Shown piece after piece: positions 22,746-34,038 of a DNA stretch of 64,000 bases. The translations under genes were made by a program, and so were the position numbers. The DNA comes from Zoroaster sp. YZ-2022 (lineage: Eukaryota > Echinodermata > Asteroidea > Forcipulatida > Zoroasteridae). The stretch lies in NCBI GenBank assembly GCA_029582265.1, contig CM055833.1, positions 30,222,288 to 30,286,287 of the forward strand, given 5' to 3'. The notes beneath the pieces are model-generated. The model saw only the letters and a list, made by a program, of their open reading frames with translations. It was not told where the DNA came from and did not search any database. Positions within the stretch are counted from its first letter, which is position 1, and each line of letters begins with the position of its first letter.

Positions 22746-24705
22746 TAAAACCCTACATTCATAACATAATGTAAATGTAGGTCACAAATGGAAACCTGAG
22801 CTCCTTCATCCTCCCTGTATGCACCATGGTAACAAACAAATGTTGCCAGGGGATTTGTTGATGACTTGGCAAGAAACATTTTACTGGCACTGAAGTGAGG
22901 AAACCCATACATCAAGCACAGACAGGGATTAAGTGACATTGAAATAAAACAGATCCTAAATTAAAGTGGTGTCTTGTGTACTAAAAAATATTTTTTCATG
23001 TTTGTCTTGAATGCAACCACATCCCAGTTTGACTCCAATGCATATGGCCCAACTGTTATCCTGCTTTGAGATCAACCATGTTTATAATTACAACATTGTA
23101 GGCTATTACATGTTGAACAAAAAAAAAAAAATAATAATAAATAAAATTAAAGAAGAAGAAAAGGAAAGAAAGAAACACTTTTTTAATGTAATTTGTTTCA
23201 TGTGAATCCAGAAACTTTATCCAGAAAAGTTCATGTTCTTAGCCGATGAGCCACTGTCTGCATCTCACTGGCAGACACTGACCAGGTGTAATGCGCCGTG
23301 ATCTTAATTTCAAAGAAACATGCATCTAAATGTTTTTGTTTGATTGTTTTTTGTTTTTTTTACAATCACAGAGTTTGTTTTATTACAGTCATGGTGAGTT
23401 TGTTGCATTGGGAGGGTAGCAAAGCCCCAAGCTCAGTTTGGTCTCCGTTGGCCAGATATGAATCACTAGAATGGCCTTGTCAGTAGGTGATTTTTGACAT
23501 TAATATTAAACATGGCTTTACCCAGTTAGCTTGCAACATGAATAAGCATAGACACTCAATTACATTGCGGCACCAACAGACTTACTGTCATAACGGATGA
23601 ATTCCAATGAAAGTTACAGTTCAGTCAATCAAAACTTTTTTCAACACTGGTCTAACGTGGGGTCTTGCATTGGCTTTGTGCACACTATCTGCTCAGTGCA
23701 CATCGTAGCCCTCTAGCTGTGAATTTGCACTCAGTGTCTTGATGTGAGCGTTGTGCGTACACTTTATGTAATAATAATAATAACTTTATTACTTATAAAG
23801 CGCAAAATACATATGTATATGATCTAATGCGCGTATGTTATGGTACTAAACACGCGTGTACTTCTGCCAGCCAATGATCGCTGGAGATATTCCATGCGTA
23901 CGCACATCAACTGCAAAATACGCCAAATGCGACGCACTATCGCTGCCCTTTCGCCCACAGTGGTCTAACAACATGTGCCCTCAACAGCTCATGCACGGTG
24001 CGAATAGCCCTCCAGTGGTAAAAGTTTGAGATGTTTCATGTCACAATTTTATTGTACAAAGATATGCAATGATATCGCTACAGTTATTTAGGTTGAATTA
24101 TTAAATAAAATTATTTTACATACAAATCGGTTATACTACCTGCTGCATCTCTTTCCTCTCACCCACATCCTTCCAAATATCATTAATTATTCTATTTTCT
24201 GGAATACCTTGCTTGACTTATTATCCAGTATGAGGTGTATTTTTTACCTGAACATTTCCTTCTGGCATTTTGTTCAAATATTTTATGGGAGAAAACTTTT
24301 CCCTGGTAACTGTTAACATTTAGATATGAATGCATCCAAAAGCTAAAACCTGACACATCTACCTGCTGGAGATGGTATTCAGAGCTGAATAGGTTATTTA
24401 CACAAAATTAATTTCTTGTGCACATTGCAATACATTACAACCTTCGGATTGGTCCTTTTGTCCATGGCTATGACCCTGTCGTTTTTTGATCCCGCCTGTT
24501 GAACACTTTTATTCCCTTTATATACATGTAACATGCCATGAAATAATCATTCATGCAGATATGTGATTTTATATGGCATAATACAACATATGTCTCTAAA
24601 ATGTTAATTTACAAGTCATACATGTACATGTATCTCGACCAACATCTGTTGAAATTAATATTAACCCCTATCCTAAAAGATTTGAAACAAATTCAAGAAA
24701 CTCAC
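22746..24705. other. INPP4 intron with one SINE tail fragment
   Basis: Mostly unassigned AT-rich sequence. At 23760-23960 there is an (AAT)n run followed by ACTTTATTACTTATAAAGCG, which looks like the 3' end of an inverted SINE. No coding feature is supported. Confidence 0.5.
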
Positions 24706-24858
24706 CAATGCAAAATGCAAAGGGCTGGATCTCGCCATACTCCTCCTTAATAAAGCATTGCTCCAGGACAACAACACCCTGCGGCTCTGATAAGAGGTCA
24801 CGACCTTTGAAGTAGAAGAGGAGATTGCCACGAAGACGGCACCATCTCTCACTGTACG
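24706..24858 (-). CDS. INPP4A: INPP4 coding exon 2 (core of PH domain)
   Basis: The exon is 153 bp, with acceptor CCAATGCAG and donor GTGAGT, in phase 1 on both sides. It encodes YSERWCRLRGNLLFYFKGRD, then SEPQGVVVLEQCFIKEEYGE and IQPFAFCI. This is a textbook PH domain core: the ERWCRLRGNLLFYFK strand pair with basic residues that line a phosphoinositide pocket in the fold, then the GVVVLEQC strand and the FAF strand. Human INPP4A and INPP4B as I recall them lack an N-terminal PH domain, whereas invertebrate INPP4 proteins have one. The exon joins the preceding one (33821) through a split serine codon. Confidence 0.93.
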
Positions 24859-24974
24859 CTGCATTGGGGAATTAGAAAAAAAACCAGGAGGGGTTGAATT
24901 TCTGACATACCCCATCACAATGAGTGATTACTTTTTACATATAATAAGCTTGTATACACAATGTTTCATAGGTG

Positions 24975-25053
24975 ACTCGTGCAGGATTCGAACCTACAAC
25001 TTCTTGGTTACTAGTGTACACTGTAGGTGTCTTACATCTCAACCACTGAGCTT
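24975..25053 (-). repeat. tRNA-derived SINE head fragment
   Basis: On the minus strand the segment reads like a tRNA half with an A-box-like CTCAGTGGTTGAGATG and a box-B GGTTCGAATCC. It does not fold into a proper tRNA cloverleaf from what I can see and has no mature tRNA ends, so it is treated as a SINE head rather than a tRNA gene. Confidence 0.5.
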
Positions 25054-25077
25054 TTCATCTTAGGATACATGTAGGTA

Positions 25078-25185
25078 CAACATTGGTAATATTGGCATAA
25101 CTTCTCATAGGTTGGTTTCTGATCATACAGTTATCTTGATTCTTACAAAGCATCATACTTTCAGACATTACTGTCTTTAAGGGAA
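25078..25185 (+). repeat. Family A MITE-like repeat fragment
   Basis: It holds AACATTGGTAATATTGG, CATAACTTCTCATAGGTTGG and TTATCTTGATTCTTACAAAG in forward order, a strongly deleted copy. Confidence 0.65.
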
Positions 25186-26544
25186 TAAAATGCTTCAAAA
25201 TTGTCAATTTAACATAAAAGATTATACGATAATGAAATCAAGTTTATAAATAACTAAGTGATTGGGGTTTAGGTGTAGGCCTGGTGTGTGGTAGGCCTAC
25301 CCCTTTCAGTAATGAAAAGAATTAATCATATTATATGTACTTAGGTCTTATTATCAGAGGGCATAACATGTAGAGGGTGCTTGAAAATATTAAGATTAAC
25401 TTTAAGTCAGCAAGTCCCTTAAGAACATGTGTTTCTGTTTTGCTTTTATTTCTAACTTGATGGTTTGATTTGGTGGTTTATTTGCTGACTGAGAAACTTA
25501 TTGGGAGGTTTGACCTGCCCCTTTGCTATGTCCCTGTGTAACTTATTTACTTACCATATTTTTGCTTAGCAATTTTTCTTAGAAGAAATGATACTGATTG
25601 ACACCACTGTTCTACCCTGGCCCCCCACTTCCCCCCACACAAAAAATAATAATTAAATTGCTGATACCAGTGCAAAAACTTAATGTGGCTCTTGGCAACG
25701 GCTTTTGCTATCAACAGGAAATGATAATTTGTAATAAAGTCTATCCAGACAAGGTGACAATCATCACACACAAAATATATCTGCTCACATTCTTTGCTAC
25801 ATTTACACTATGTGTATGTTTAGGATTAAGTAAATTATCCAATAACACAACGGAAGGATACACGTTTACATGTATGTCTGCCATGTACAATTCTTAGATT
25901 CACTTAAAATAAATTACCGTACCATTCTATGAAAAGAACACTCATGACAAGGAAGTTGTCACGAAAAAATACTAGGTTGTGTCATGATGGTTGTGTTTAC
26001 TTTAAAATCGGTTGATTTATTTTCAGCTCTTTTTTTTGGGGGGGGGGGAGGGATTGTTGAAATATCCAGGTATTAGGCCAAAAAAAGTCTCTGTTTCTGG
26101 TCGCTGTGCACATCAACTGCGCATCGGCATTTGAAATGATGTCCAATTGCAGCCAAAATTGTTGGATCAATTACAATTCTGCCATTCTGTGTTTTAAAAT
26201 GACTTGTTCACATAAGGGTATGAATGTTTGTCCAATTTGTGAGGCCTCTCTTAGCCACCATACTTTGTGTATGAGAAATTTGGTCTGGTTCCAAAAACCA
26301 TGTATACATGTATCATATATTTCACTGGTTGGGAAAAAAAAAAGATTACCAAACCCCCCCCCCAAAAAAAAATTAAAATAAAAAAAATACATGTGTTGCT
26401 GCAGCGATTTTTCATATCTGGTCAACTACATGACCAGAAACTGGAGACTTTTTTTTTGGGGGGGGGCCTTAATGTAATTCATTATAATTCAAATTCTGAA
26501 GAACCCTTGTAGTTTGTCATTCAGTGAAGAAAATCATCTACTGG
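25186..26544. other. INPP4 intron, homopolymer-rich, no gene
   Basis: Contains poly-G and poly-C runs next to poly-T and poly-A (26030-26052, 26335-26375, 26450-26467), which partly complement each other. No exon or element was recognised. Confidence 0.5.
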
Positions 26545-26898
26545 GGTGTCGTGGCCGAGCGGTCTAGCTTACCGGATTCAAGTTCTGGTGTTAGCAACAT
26601 AATGTGGGTTCGAATCACGGCCGTGACACTTGTGTCCTTGAGCAAGACACTTAATCATAATTGCTTCTCTCCACCCAGGGGTTAAATGGGTACCTGTGAA
26701 GGCAGAGTTGGTTTGCTCTATATGCGCTAGAAATGGCAGCAATTGAGCTGTATACTCCCCAGGGAGCTGAGATGGTTTCAGGAATGATTTATGAGCCTTA
26801 TGAGCAGGGATAATAATATAATGCGCCTTGAGCACCACTTAGTTGGTGGATACGTGCGCTATATAAATCCACACATTATTATTATTATTATTATTACT
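26545..26898 (+). mobile_element. tRNA-derived SINE, full length
   Basis: The head GTCGTGGCCGAGCGGTCTAG contains an A box, and GGTTCGAATCACG is a box B, as in a tRNA-derived RNA polymerase III promoter. A body follows with TCCTTGAGCAAGACACTTAA and CACCCAGGGGTTAAATGGG. The tail has GTGCGCTATATAAATCC and an (ATT)n run. The copy at 48809 looks identical over at least 261 bases, so both are young. No exact target duplication was resolved. Confidence 0.9.
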
Positions 26899-27697
26899 GT
26901 CAATGCCCACTAGAGGGCACTAACACAGTTATCTGGTTTGATGCATTCCTTCAAACATTCTTGTTATTTATATTTTATGTTACTTATATTTTATGTTTCA
27001 TGTATTCTTATTATTAAGTGTTCAATATATGGCTATTATTGTGTACTTGTATGACATACAAGTAAAGGTATATTGCAAAATCATAGATGATTTCACAGCG
27101 ACTCAAGTTTTTCTTAAAACTTATTTTTAGACGTAAAGTGGAGAGACAGGACACAACATGAGGATGCTGTCCATACATTTATATACATGTAGGATACACT
27201 CTGTAGAAATACAACTCAGAGAATAATGTATGACATTTTGAATGTTTTTTTCAAAATAAATTAATTTTTGACATATTTGTTGGCATTTAAACATTTATTT
27301 TATGCATGGCAAATATATATGCTTATATTATTACTACTACATCACATGTACGTCAAGCATAATTTTTCTTAAATAATTGATTTGGTTTTTGTCCGAACAT
27401 CGACATACATGTACATTGTATGTATGAAGCAGTGCTTTCTGAGTGTGTGAAAAAAATGTGGATTTGTTTTTTAGTATCTAGTGCTTCATACATACATCTG
27501 GATAAGGGCAAATCAATTGTTTATTACATGTACCTGTCACAAGAATTTCATCAATCTAAACTTTCTTTAAATATTTCTTTTTCATTTTTCTTTCTTGAAG
27601 GTGCCACTACATATGTCCTACAAGTCACTGAATCCCTGTTCTCCCCACTCCCCACTCCCCACCCCCCACCCCCATTTTCCCCCGGCTGTTTTGTGTT
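26899..27697. other. INPP4 intron, no feature seen
   Basis: AT-rich sequence ending in a C-rich tract (27640-27685). No recognised element. Confidence 0.5.
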
Positions 27698-27825
27698 GTA
27701 AGTAAGACTAATTGCGGTGACACCATGTGAAATTCTCAATTGAGTAGTAATTAGTTCTGAAAAGAACTGGAGGTACAACTCGACATTTCGATCAGTATGC
27801 TCTGATCGTCCTCAGGAGAATGCCG
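27698..27825 (+). repeat. Single-arm relative of the 7452 palindrome
   Basis: It matches the left arm of 7452-7672 through TAATTGCGGTGACACCAT, AACTGGAGGTACAACTCG and GATCAGTATGCTCTGATCG, then continues with TCCTCAGGAGAATGCC instead of folding back. This shows that the palindrome arm is part of a larger dispersed element. Confidence 0.75.
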
Positions 27826-28159
27826 GACTCTGGGAAATGCTGCTGTTTTGTGTTTTGTGTTGTGTTTTCCTAGGGAAGCAGTGCTGGGGAAGGGTCAATT
27901 AAGACAGTGTTCCTCTTGACTGTCACTTGTTTCCCCATCAGCTTGTAAGGATTAGGGATTGTAATGGGGGAAGGAAAGGCTCAAGTTGGACCAGGGTATG
28001 CATGGGTTAGAATCTGCTGGGATGCAGGTACGTATACACCGGTTATGGGGGGTCGGTACTGATACAGAAAACAAGTTCTATTTAAGGGTTAAATCCAAAA
28101 TTGTAAAATAGAAATTAAGGCAATACAGATACTTCCACTTTTCAAGACCAACCACCCCT

Positions 28160-28215
28160 CCAAAAATAAATTAAATTAAATTAAATTAAATTAAATTTAA
28201 AAAAAATTGAATTAA
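28160..28215. repeat. (TTAAA)n pentanucleotide microsatellite
   Basis: An ATTAA-type pentamer repeats about seven times and is followed by an A-rich tract. Confidence 0.8.
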
Positions 28216-28879
28216 AATATTCAACTAACAAACACCCCAAAAAACAAACAAACAAAATAAATCAATAATTTTCCCTCTCTATAAAGTGTATTTCATCTCT
28301 ACATCAGAACTGAAGGTATAAAAATAACACTTTCAAAGACCTACATAACCACCTCTACCACCTCCCCAGTAAAGTGTGAATCTTGAATCTGAGTATACTA
28401 TAAAGACTTTACGTCAGGCCATGATTTTATGAACTCTGATTCAGTTTTAAAGTTACATAAATCCCTACTTCTTAAGAATATTTTACAATGAAATAAACTA
28501 AATTACTGGAACTTACAATTTTGCTACTTCTATGCTACATATATGCTGTGTCTCAAACCATCATACTTTTTCAGGCAACTGGTAACCCGTTCTATCAAGA
28601 ATATACCAAGCTGTCTATCACATGACCATCACAGCAGGTCACCAGCTGCCCAAGGACGCAATGTAGCAGAGTTACAAAAAATTATAATTTAATTATATAG
28701 TCTATTTCATTACAAATTACTGGATGATTGAGAATATGCATCATAATCTTATGTAATCATGTCAAACATGGATACATAGTATGAAACAGTGTGGCCACAC
28801 CCAGCATCTGTATCCATTGCCAGGGTCGATAAGCTGGGATACTTGACCTTTTGCACCCATTGAATTACTACCCGGAAGC
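28216..28879. other. INPP4 intron, no feature seen
   Basis: Unassigned AT-rich sequence; nothing structured was seen. Confidence 0.5.
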
Positions 28880-29760
28880 CTCCATGGCCATTCATATTTC
28901 AACACATGACATTGGGCACCAGTCTAATATAGATGGGCTAGTGTTACATTCAAGCCTATTTTTTCTGCAGTACACTTTGGCAATGGCTTAGAAATTGGCA
29001 TATGATGTCAATCATATTTTTCAAAGGTGTATCATCTTTTATTATAACAATATCAATTTCATATTCAAAAGACCTATCAATTTTGCATTAGAATGTGATG
29101 AATTTGAACTTCCTGTTTAGACCGGAAGTAAAGGTCAGATCAGGTGATTTGAAGGTCATGACACAATAAAACTTCCTCATGATTATGAAAAAATAACATT
29201 AGTACGTGCTTTGGTTCAATATCTGAGATTGGAAATGATTCCCTTTTTAAAAATGCTGCTAGGGGACGCTCTGAACTTTGATGACATCATCAAACATTTT
29301 TTTTAAAGATAAGATGTTACTAATCACATTATTCACAAAAGTCATATTCAAATTTCCTATCGTTTTTGAGATAGAAAATTATTTTTCTAAACCTGCTGCC
29401 AGTGGGCGCTGTGAAAGGCGATGACATCAGTCACATTTTTGAAAAGATCACTTGTCAATAGTAATTTCATCCACGGAAGGCATGCCCAAATACCATATCA
29501 TGTTGGCTGCAGACCCTATAAAAGTGTATTTTAGTGTATTTTAATATCTGATGACATCACCATGACATCACAACTTTACCTGAAACTATATTTCATAACT
29601 TTATTGTCAACTACATATTATGGTCTACATATAAGTATGTGTCAAGTTTGAAGGCTCTGTGAACTTTGGAACTTATGTTTTTGAGAAAAAGAAGTAGAAG
29701 AGAAAAAGAAAAAAAGAATTTCAAAGAGGTGTTCGCGCTGTTGCACGAACACTGTAAAAA
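28880..29760 (+). repeat. Family B dispersed repeat, copy 1
   Basis: This long repeat is marked by several GATGACATCA words, an ACTTCCTGTTTAGACCGGAA block, CATCACCATGACATCACAAC, then AAGTATGTGTCAAGTTTGAA with a purine-rich AGAAAAAGAAG tail, and an end of AGAGGTGTTCGCGCTGTTGC. The same blocks in the same order occur at 47830-49295. No ORF or terminal repeat was identified, so the class is unknown. Confidence 0.65.
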
Positions 29761-29768
29761 GGTTCTTC

Positions 29769-29818
29769 AATATGGATTATAGCAGACTGGCACACTTTAT
29801 GTAGGTAATAGACTTCTG
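29769..29818. repeat. Terminal fragment of the 7748-8199 transposon family
   Basis: TATGGATTATAGCAGACTGG and TTTATGTAGGTAATAGACTT match the right terminus of the element at 7748-8199. Confidence 0.7.
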
Positions 29819-32564
29819 ATGGCATGCATTGCTGGAAACAAGTGATACATGTACATTGCAGAAAACTCATGATATGCGAATGCTGAATAAGCATGTGGTG
29901 ATGCACATATCATCCCATGCCATACTTTTTTCATGAAATGTCATTCTGCCGAGTTTGAGGTCCATTTTCTCTTCAATAAACAAGGACCTACATGGAGCAT
30001 TGACCTTAAAAGCACTGCCCAGTTTTCATATCAGCCTACATACAGGCATAGCCATGGAGGGGAGATATCAAACAGGTCATAGGTCATACAAAAATCTGCA
30101 TTTGTTACACAGCAAGATGGAATCCATGCAACATGATTAACTTTGAGATTATAAACCCTTGTGATTTCTAGTACAGCGAGAATGATTTTGTTTTTAAATT
30201 TCGATGATCATTAAATATTTTCTGCGCTCAGCCAACCACCCCATCTGACAGCAAGAAGCTGCAAGGCTCAACAAATAAAACACTGAACAACACATGATGT
30301 CAAAGCAAAGACAGACATTGCGTAGCTGCAGCGTTTTAAAACAAGGTCACAGTGAGGGTTGCAATGTTCACTGGTAGGAAGCCAAAGGGAAACAAGTATT
30401 AAAAACACTTGTTGAGAATTTCCGCAAGAAATGAAGGTAGGTATGTGGCTTTTTGCCAAGTAATGTGTGAAGCACACACTGGATACTGTCAAGTTTACCT
30501 GATACATGTAGGTACACATGACAGATTGTGTCATGGATTAATGCATGAAATGCATGAAATGTAGTAAGTTACAAATTCAGAAGTGATGGTAGCAAGTTTG
30601 CAGTGTGTTATTGCAGAAGTTTGCTACATAGGATTTGACCTTAACACTGGTCCACTGACCAAATGCTAATTAAAATGGTGGTGGACTAGTCAATATCCTC
30701 TCCAAGTAGTTTGGCAGAACCCGATGATGTGCTAGACTGTCGCTATTAGATTGTACAGAGTTAGATCAAATTTACATTAAAATGTAAGAATAAAACTCTA
30801 CTCAGAAAGATGTTGGAATTTTGTATGATACCTTTAATTAATGGACAATGCTTATTAAAGTTTTTTTTTACCAGAATATGTATAAATCTAGGGAAAATAC
30901 TCAGAAGATGTGGACCAGTGAAAATGCTTGTGGACTAGTTAAAAGTTAAGCTTACTAGTGGGCTAGTGAAAAAACAGTTTACAGTATATAGAAGAACCCG
31001 AGTTTGTAATGACTCAAGTCAATGACTATACTCAAATCAATGCTGCAAAATGACTCAACACGACTCAGCACTAAAGATTCAACTCAATTTGATTTAAGTC
31101 AAAGTCCTCTAAAATATTCCAGTCTCAAACTCGTTTTGACTCTAGGACACTGTGCAATAGCAAAATTCTGCAATTACATCCCCAGTGACAATGCAGACAA
31201 TGTGTGGAACACAAAATGCTAGTGCAAAAGTGTGTGGCTGTTGCCATGGTAATCCACACCTGTTTGTCCTTAGTACACATTTGCATCAGTCCTCTCTGTT
31301 CTATCTCAAAAGATTAAGCGAGTAAATTAAACATCCTTTCAAGGGAAACACCCATTTTAGGTTAACCTAGATGATCTAAAGAGGGAAAAGAATGGATGGA
31401 AACAGAACAATTTTGTCACTGAGTTTGCTTTGTAAATATATAAATCTGTAGATATAAATCTGCCTATTGTGTGTTAAACTATTTTACTTAAAATGTGTGA
31501 AGTCTTATTTTTCACTCATTTATTTGGATTCAATCAAGAAAGTGAATAAATTTCACAAAGATGAATTCATTGTTGGTCAAATAATGACCCCTGTAGGCTG
31601 TTTACAATATATTTTTACTAAATACCCAAGACAGTTATGATTGGATGAAATGTGATCACGTGATGATGCATTAACTGCCGGCAGAGACAATGTTAAAGTC
31701 TGACCAGAAAGTATGTGCATCAAGCGTCAGCTGTTATTAGGCGTGCATTGCGGGATTGAACCAATCAAGTGTAGAAGAATGTATTTGTGTCCCGATGTCT
31801 ATTAGTTGGCATTTCATACATCCCAAATGGATCTGTCAGTTTTGTTATGGCTCATTTTCAATACAAATGACTTAATATTGAAAAATGAATATATTGAAAT
31901 CAAGATGGACATTTAATAATGGGAATAAAAGACTGTCATTTGGTCTTTATCGCAGGATAAAGACTTCAGGGTTGGGACCATGGGTGATAAAGGACCTAGC
32001 CTTTAGCTTGGTCCTTGGTTATCTGAGGCCATTGCCCGCACTACTGGCATGACAAGCCATTATTCTTTTAGTGAAATATCTCATTTGAAAGTGTTTTTCT
32101 TTCTACAAGGAAAATAAAAGTGAATTGACAAAAAATAAAAAACAAAATAAAAAGAAACTGGTGGTAAAATAGCCAAAGTTTGCTTCTTATAAGAGGGTTA
32201 ACTACATTATTGAAATTGACCATGTACATGTATTAGCTAGTATTAGGTGCCTTAAGCATAATTTTTCACGGCCATTTTCCAAAACAATTCACACCCAGTT
32301 TGAGCAAGTTCATAGGAAGTGCACACCCAGGTTTGAAATTGTGCATTTTGTCAAAGGTTGGATTTCTGCCTAAAAATATGAAGGCAGTTGGTAAAGGTCT
32401 GTAATTTCATCCACACTTTACGAGAGTCAAGAGTTTCAGGATATTTCATTGTGCTATTAACATAAAAATCATGACAAATGCATTAGATTTTTGTATTCAT
32501 TATAATGTGGAATTTGAATCTCAGGCAGGCAAAACTTCATTTTCGACATAATTTGATTAATTGT
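29819..32564. other. INPP4 intron, no gene recognised
   Basis: This long stretch holds degenerate low-complexity words (GACTCAA-like at 31010-31140, GGACTAGT-like at 30650-30965) and otherwise unassigned sequence. No exon fits the INPP4 reading frame here, because exons 33821 and 24706 already join directly through a split serine codon. Confidence 0.5.
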
Positions 32565-32700
32565 TCTAAAATGTATCAGACAGAAATATTTCAAGGGATG
32601 TTTGGTACCATTTATCAAATTTTATTACACAAAAGTAGGTTTCATGTGAATCTGTGGTAATTTAAGGCTTTTTAGGGGAATACAATAGTGTATAAGGGTT
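32565..32700 (-). repeat. Family A MITE-like repeat fragment, reverse orientation
   Basis: Reverse copy containing AAATATTTCAAGGGATGTTT, GGTACCATTTATCAAATTTT and an outer TCTGTGGTAATTTAAG end. Confidence 0.6.
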
Positions 32701-33820
32701 TCAAAAAGAAAAATCATAATTTCAATGTATATTTCATTGTTTATCAGCACACTATATGTCATCACTATTATGTGCAAATATCTGAAATAATAAAGGAATA
32801 TTTTTGTCTTATGATTTATAAAGTGAATCCTATAGGAATAGTCAAAGTCTGATGAATAACATGTACATGTACCATGGGGGGCGATATGTATAGATTGCTA
32901 TTCTCAAACAAATTGCTAGTGATAGTTAAAGTTCAACGTCCTGTATCATTGAATAACCTGCATTACTGTGTATGTATTTTTTGTTTTGGTATCATACTAC
33001 ATGTAATTGTGAACAGTAATGTCAGAAATGCTAACACTGTAAGAGACATCGATTGGTTAGAATGAAGCTTTTAAGAGTAGCTATAACTCTTTTTAAAGAG
33101 AAGCTCTAAGCAAAAACCAACCATTCCCCAGTTATAAAGATGTTATGTCATAAAGGAAACTAAACAACATCCGTTTTATTTAAACCCATGGTAAAAAGAT
33201 TGTAACAAAATACATGTATGTACATTTTGTCACAAATTCAATAAAGACCTAATGTACACTGGGAGAAAACAAATGGCCTCTCTTATGCTTATGTACAGCA
33301 GCAGCGATGTTTTCTGTGTTATTTATAACTGTTTGCCAATACTAGGGTGATCTTATCCACTGAGGGGGTGATGTTGCAAAGAGGGTCATTTGTTTTACCC
33401 CATTTACATGTGCGTGTATACATACAATACACCTCAGGATTTTCTGAAAATCGAGACAAATGGGGTTAGGAGAAATTTACTTTTCAAAATATTTTACCAT
33501 GGGTTTGGATTAAAAAACTTAAAGACCTATCACCCGTGTTTGGGCCAAAGTTGGATTACATTTAAGAAATAAAATAAAAATATAAAAAACCAGTAACAGT
33601 TTTATTTTGTTGTTTTCTCAAAAACATGAGCGATATATTGAAAACAAAAGGGTTGAAATGGACATAAAATAATATTCCCTTTAAGAACTATATGATGCCA
33701 CTAAAAAACACACACACAATTTCTCCTCATTCTTACATCCTCATGTATAATTTTAAGCCTAAAAAGCACATCAAAAAAACAAATTGAGAAATTATGGGTT
33801 TTTTTCAGAACGTAACTTAC
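32701..33820. other. INPP4 intron, no feature seen
   Basis: Unassigned AT-rich sequence directly below exon 33821-34038. Confidence 0.5.
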
Positions 33821-34038
33821 ATTCCCCCTTCTTTCTCCAGCCACTAGGTGTGACCTTCATGTAGAGCGGCCCCTCCTTGGTGAAATATTTGGAGGGTTGG
33901 TTGGCAACGATCAGCAACTCCCTCCAATTAAAGCGCATCGCTCGGCCACTCTTCAACATGCTGTTGTAGAACAGGGCATGCTGGGTTGGGGCAGCGATTC
34001 GCTGCTCCTCACAAACAGCCGTCGTCTTGAAGGCACTG
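33821..34038 (-). CDS. INPP4A: INPP4 first recognised coding exon (start of PH domain)
   Basis: The exon is 218 bp, with acceptor TTAAAG (exon begins at 34038) and donor GTAAGT at 33815-33820, leaving in phase 1. The conserved protein begins with MRFNWRELL, followed by ANQPSKYFTKEGPLYMKV and WRKKGE, the first strands of the PH domain. MRFN at 33938 is my preferred start because I recall invertebrate INPP4 proteins starting with a similar sequence. A second in-frame methionine lies at 33959. The frame is open for 34 codons above MRFN, with TAA just beyond the acceptor. The exon therefore either carries 5' untranslated sequence or an N-terminal extension from an unseen exon. The candidate upstream exons at 38005 and 45000 do not join in frame. 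Confidence 0.85.

Larger units (their letters stand above)
3844..34038 (-). other. INPP4A: Gene span: INPP4-type inositol polyphosphate 4-phosphatase, N-terminal half
   Basis: Nine exons join in frame on the minus strand: 33821-34038, 24706-24858, 15988-16233, 12299-12534, 9005-9136, 6216-6281, 5452-5675, 4853-4910 and 3844-3949. Every junction has GT-AG and matching phase (1,1,1,0,0,0,2,0, then open phase 1). From the MRFN methionine at 33938 they encode about 446 residues: PH domain (about 20-140), C2 domain (about 170-320) and the start of the central region. In the known family the enzyme removes the 4-phosphate of phosphatidylinositol 3,4-bisphosphate to give PI3P at endosomal and plasma membranes. 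The CX5R catalytic region would lie beyond position 1. Similarity is closer to vertebrate INPP4A than INPP4B, but an invertebrate gene may predate that split. Introns range from 540 bp to nearly 9 kb. Confidence 0.88.

Noticed and set aside
24975..25053. Minus-strand tRNA gene
   Set aside because: It has a box-B-like motif but no convincing cloverleaf, so it was kept as a SINE fragment.
26547..26625. tRNA gene with A box and box B
   Set aside because: The sequence is the head of a SINE repeated with the same body and ATT tail at other positions, not a stand-alone tRNA.
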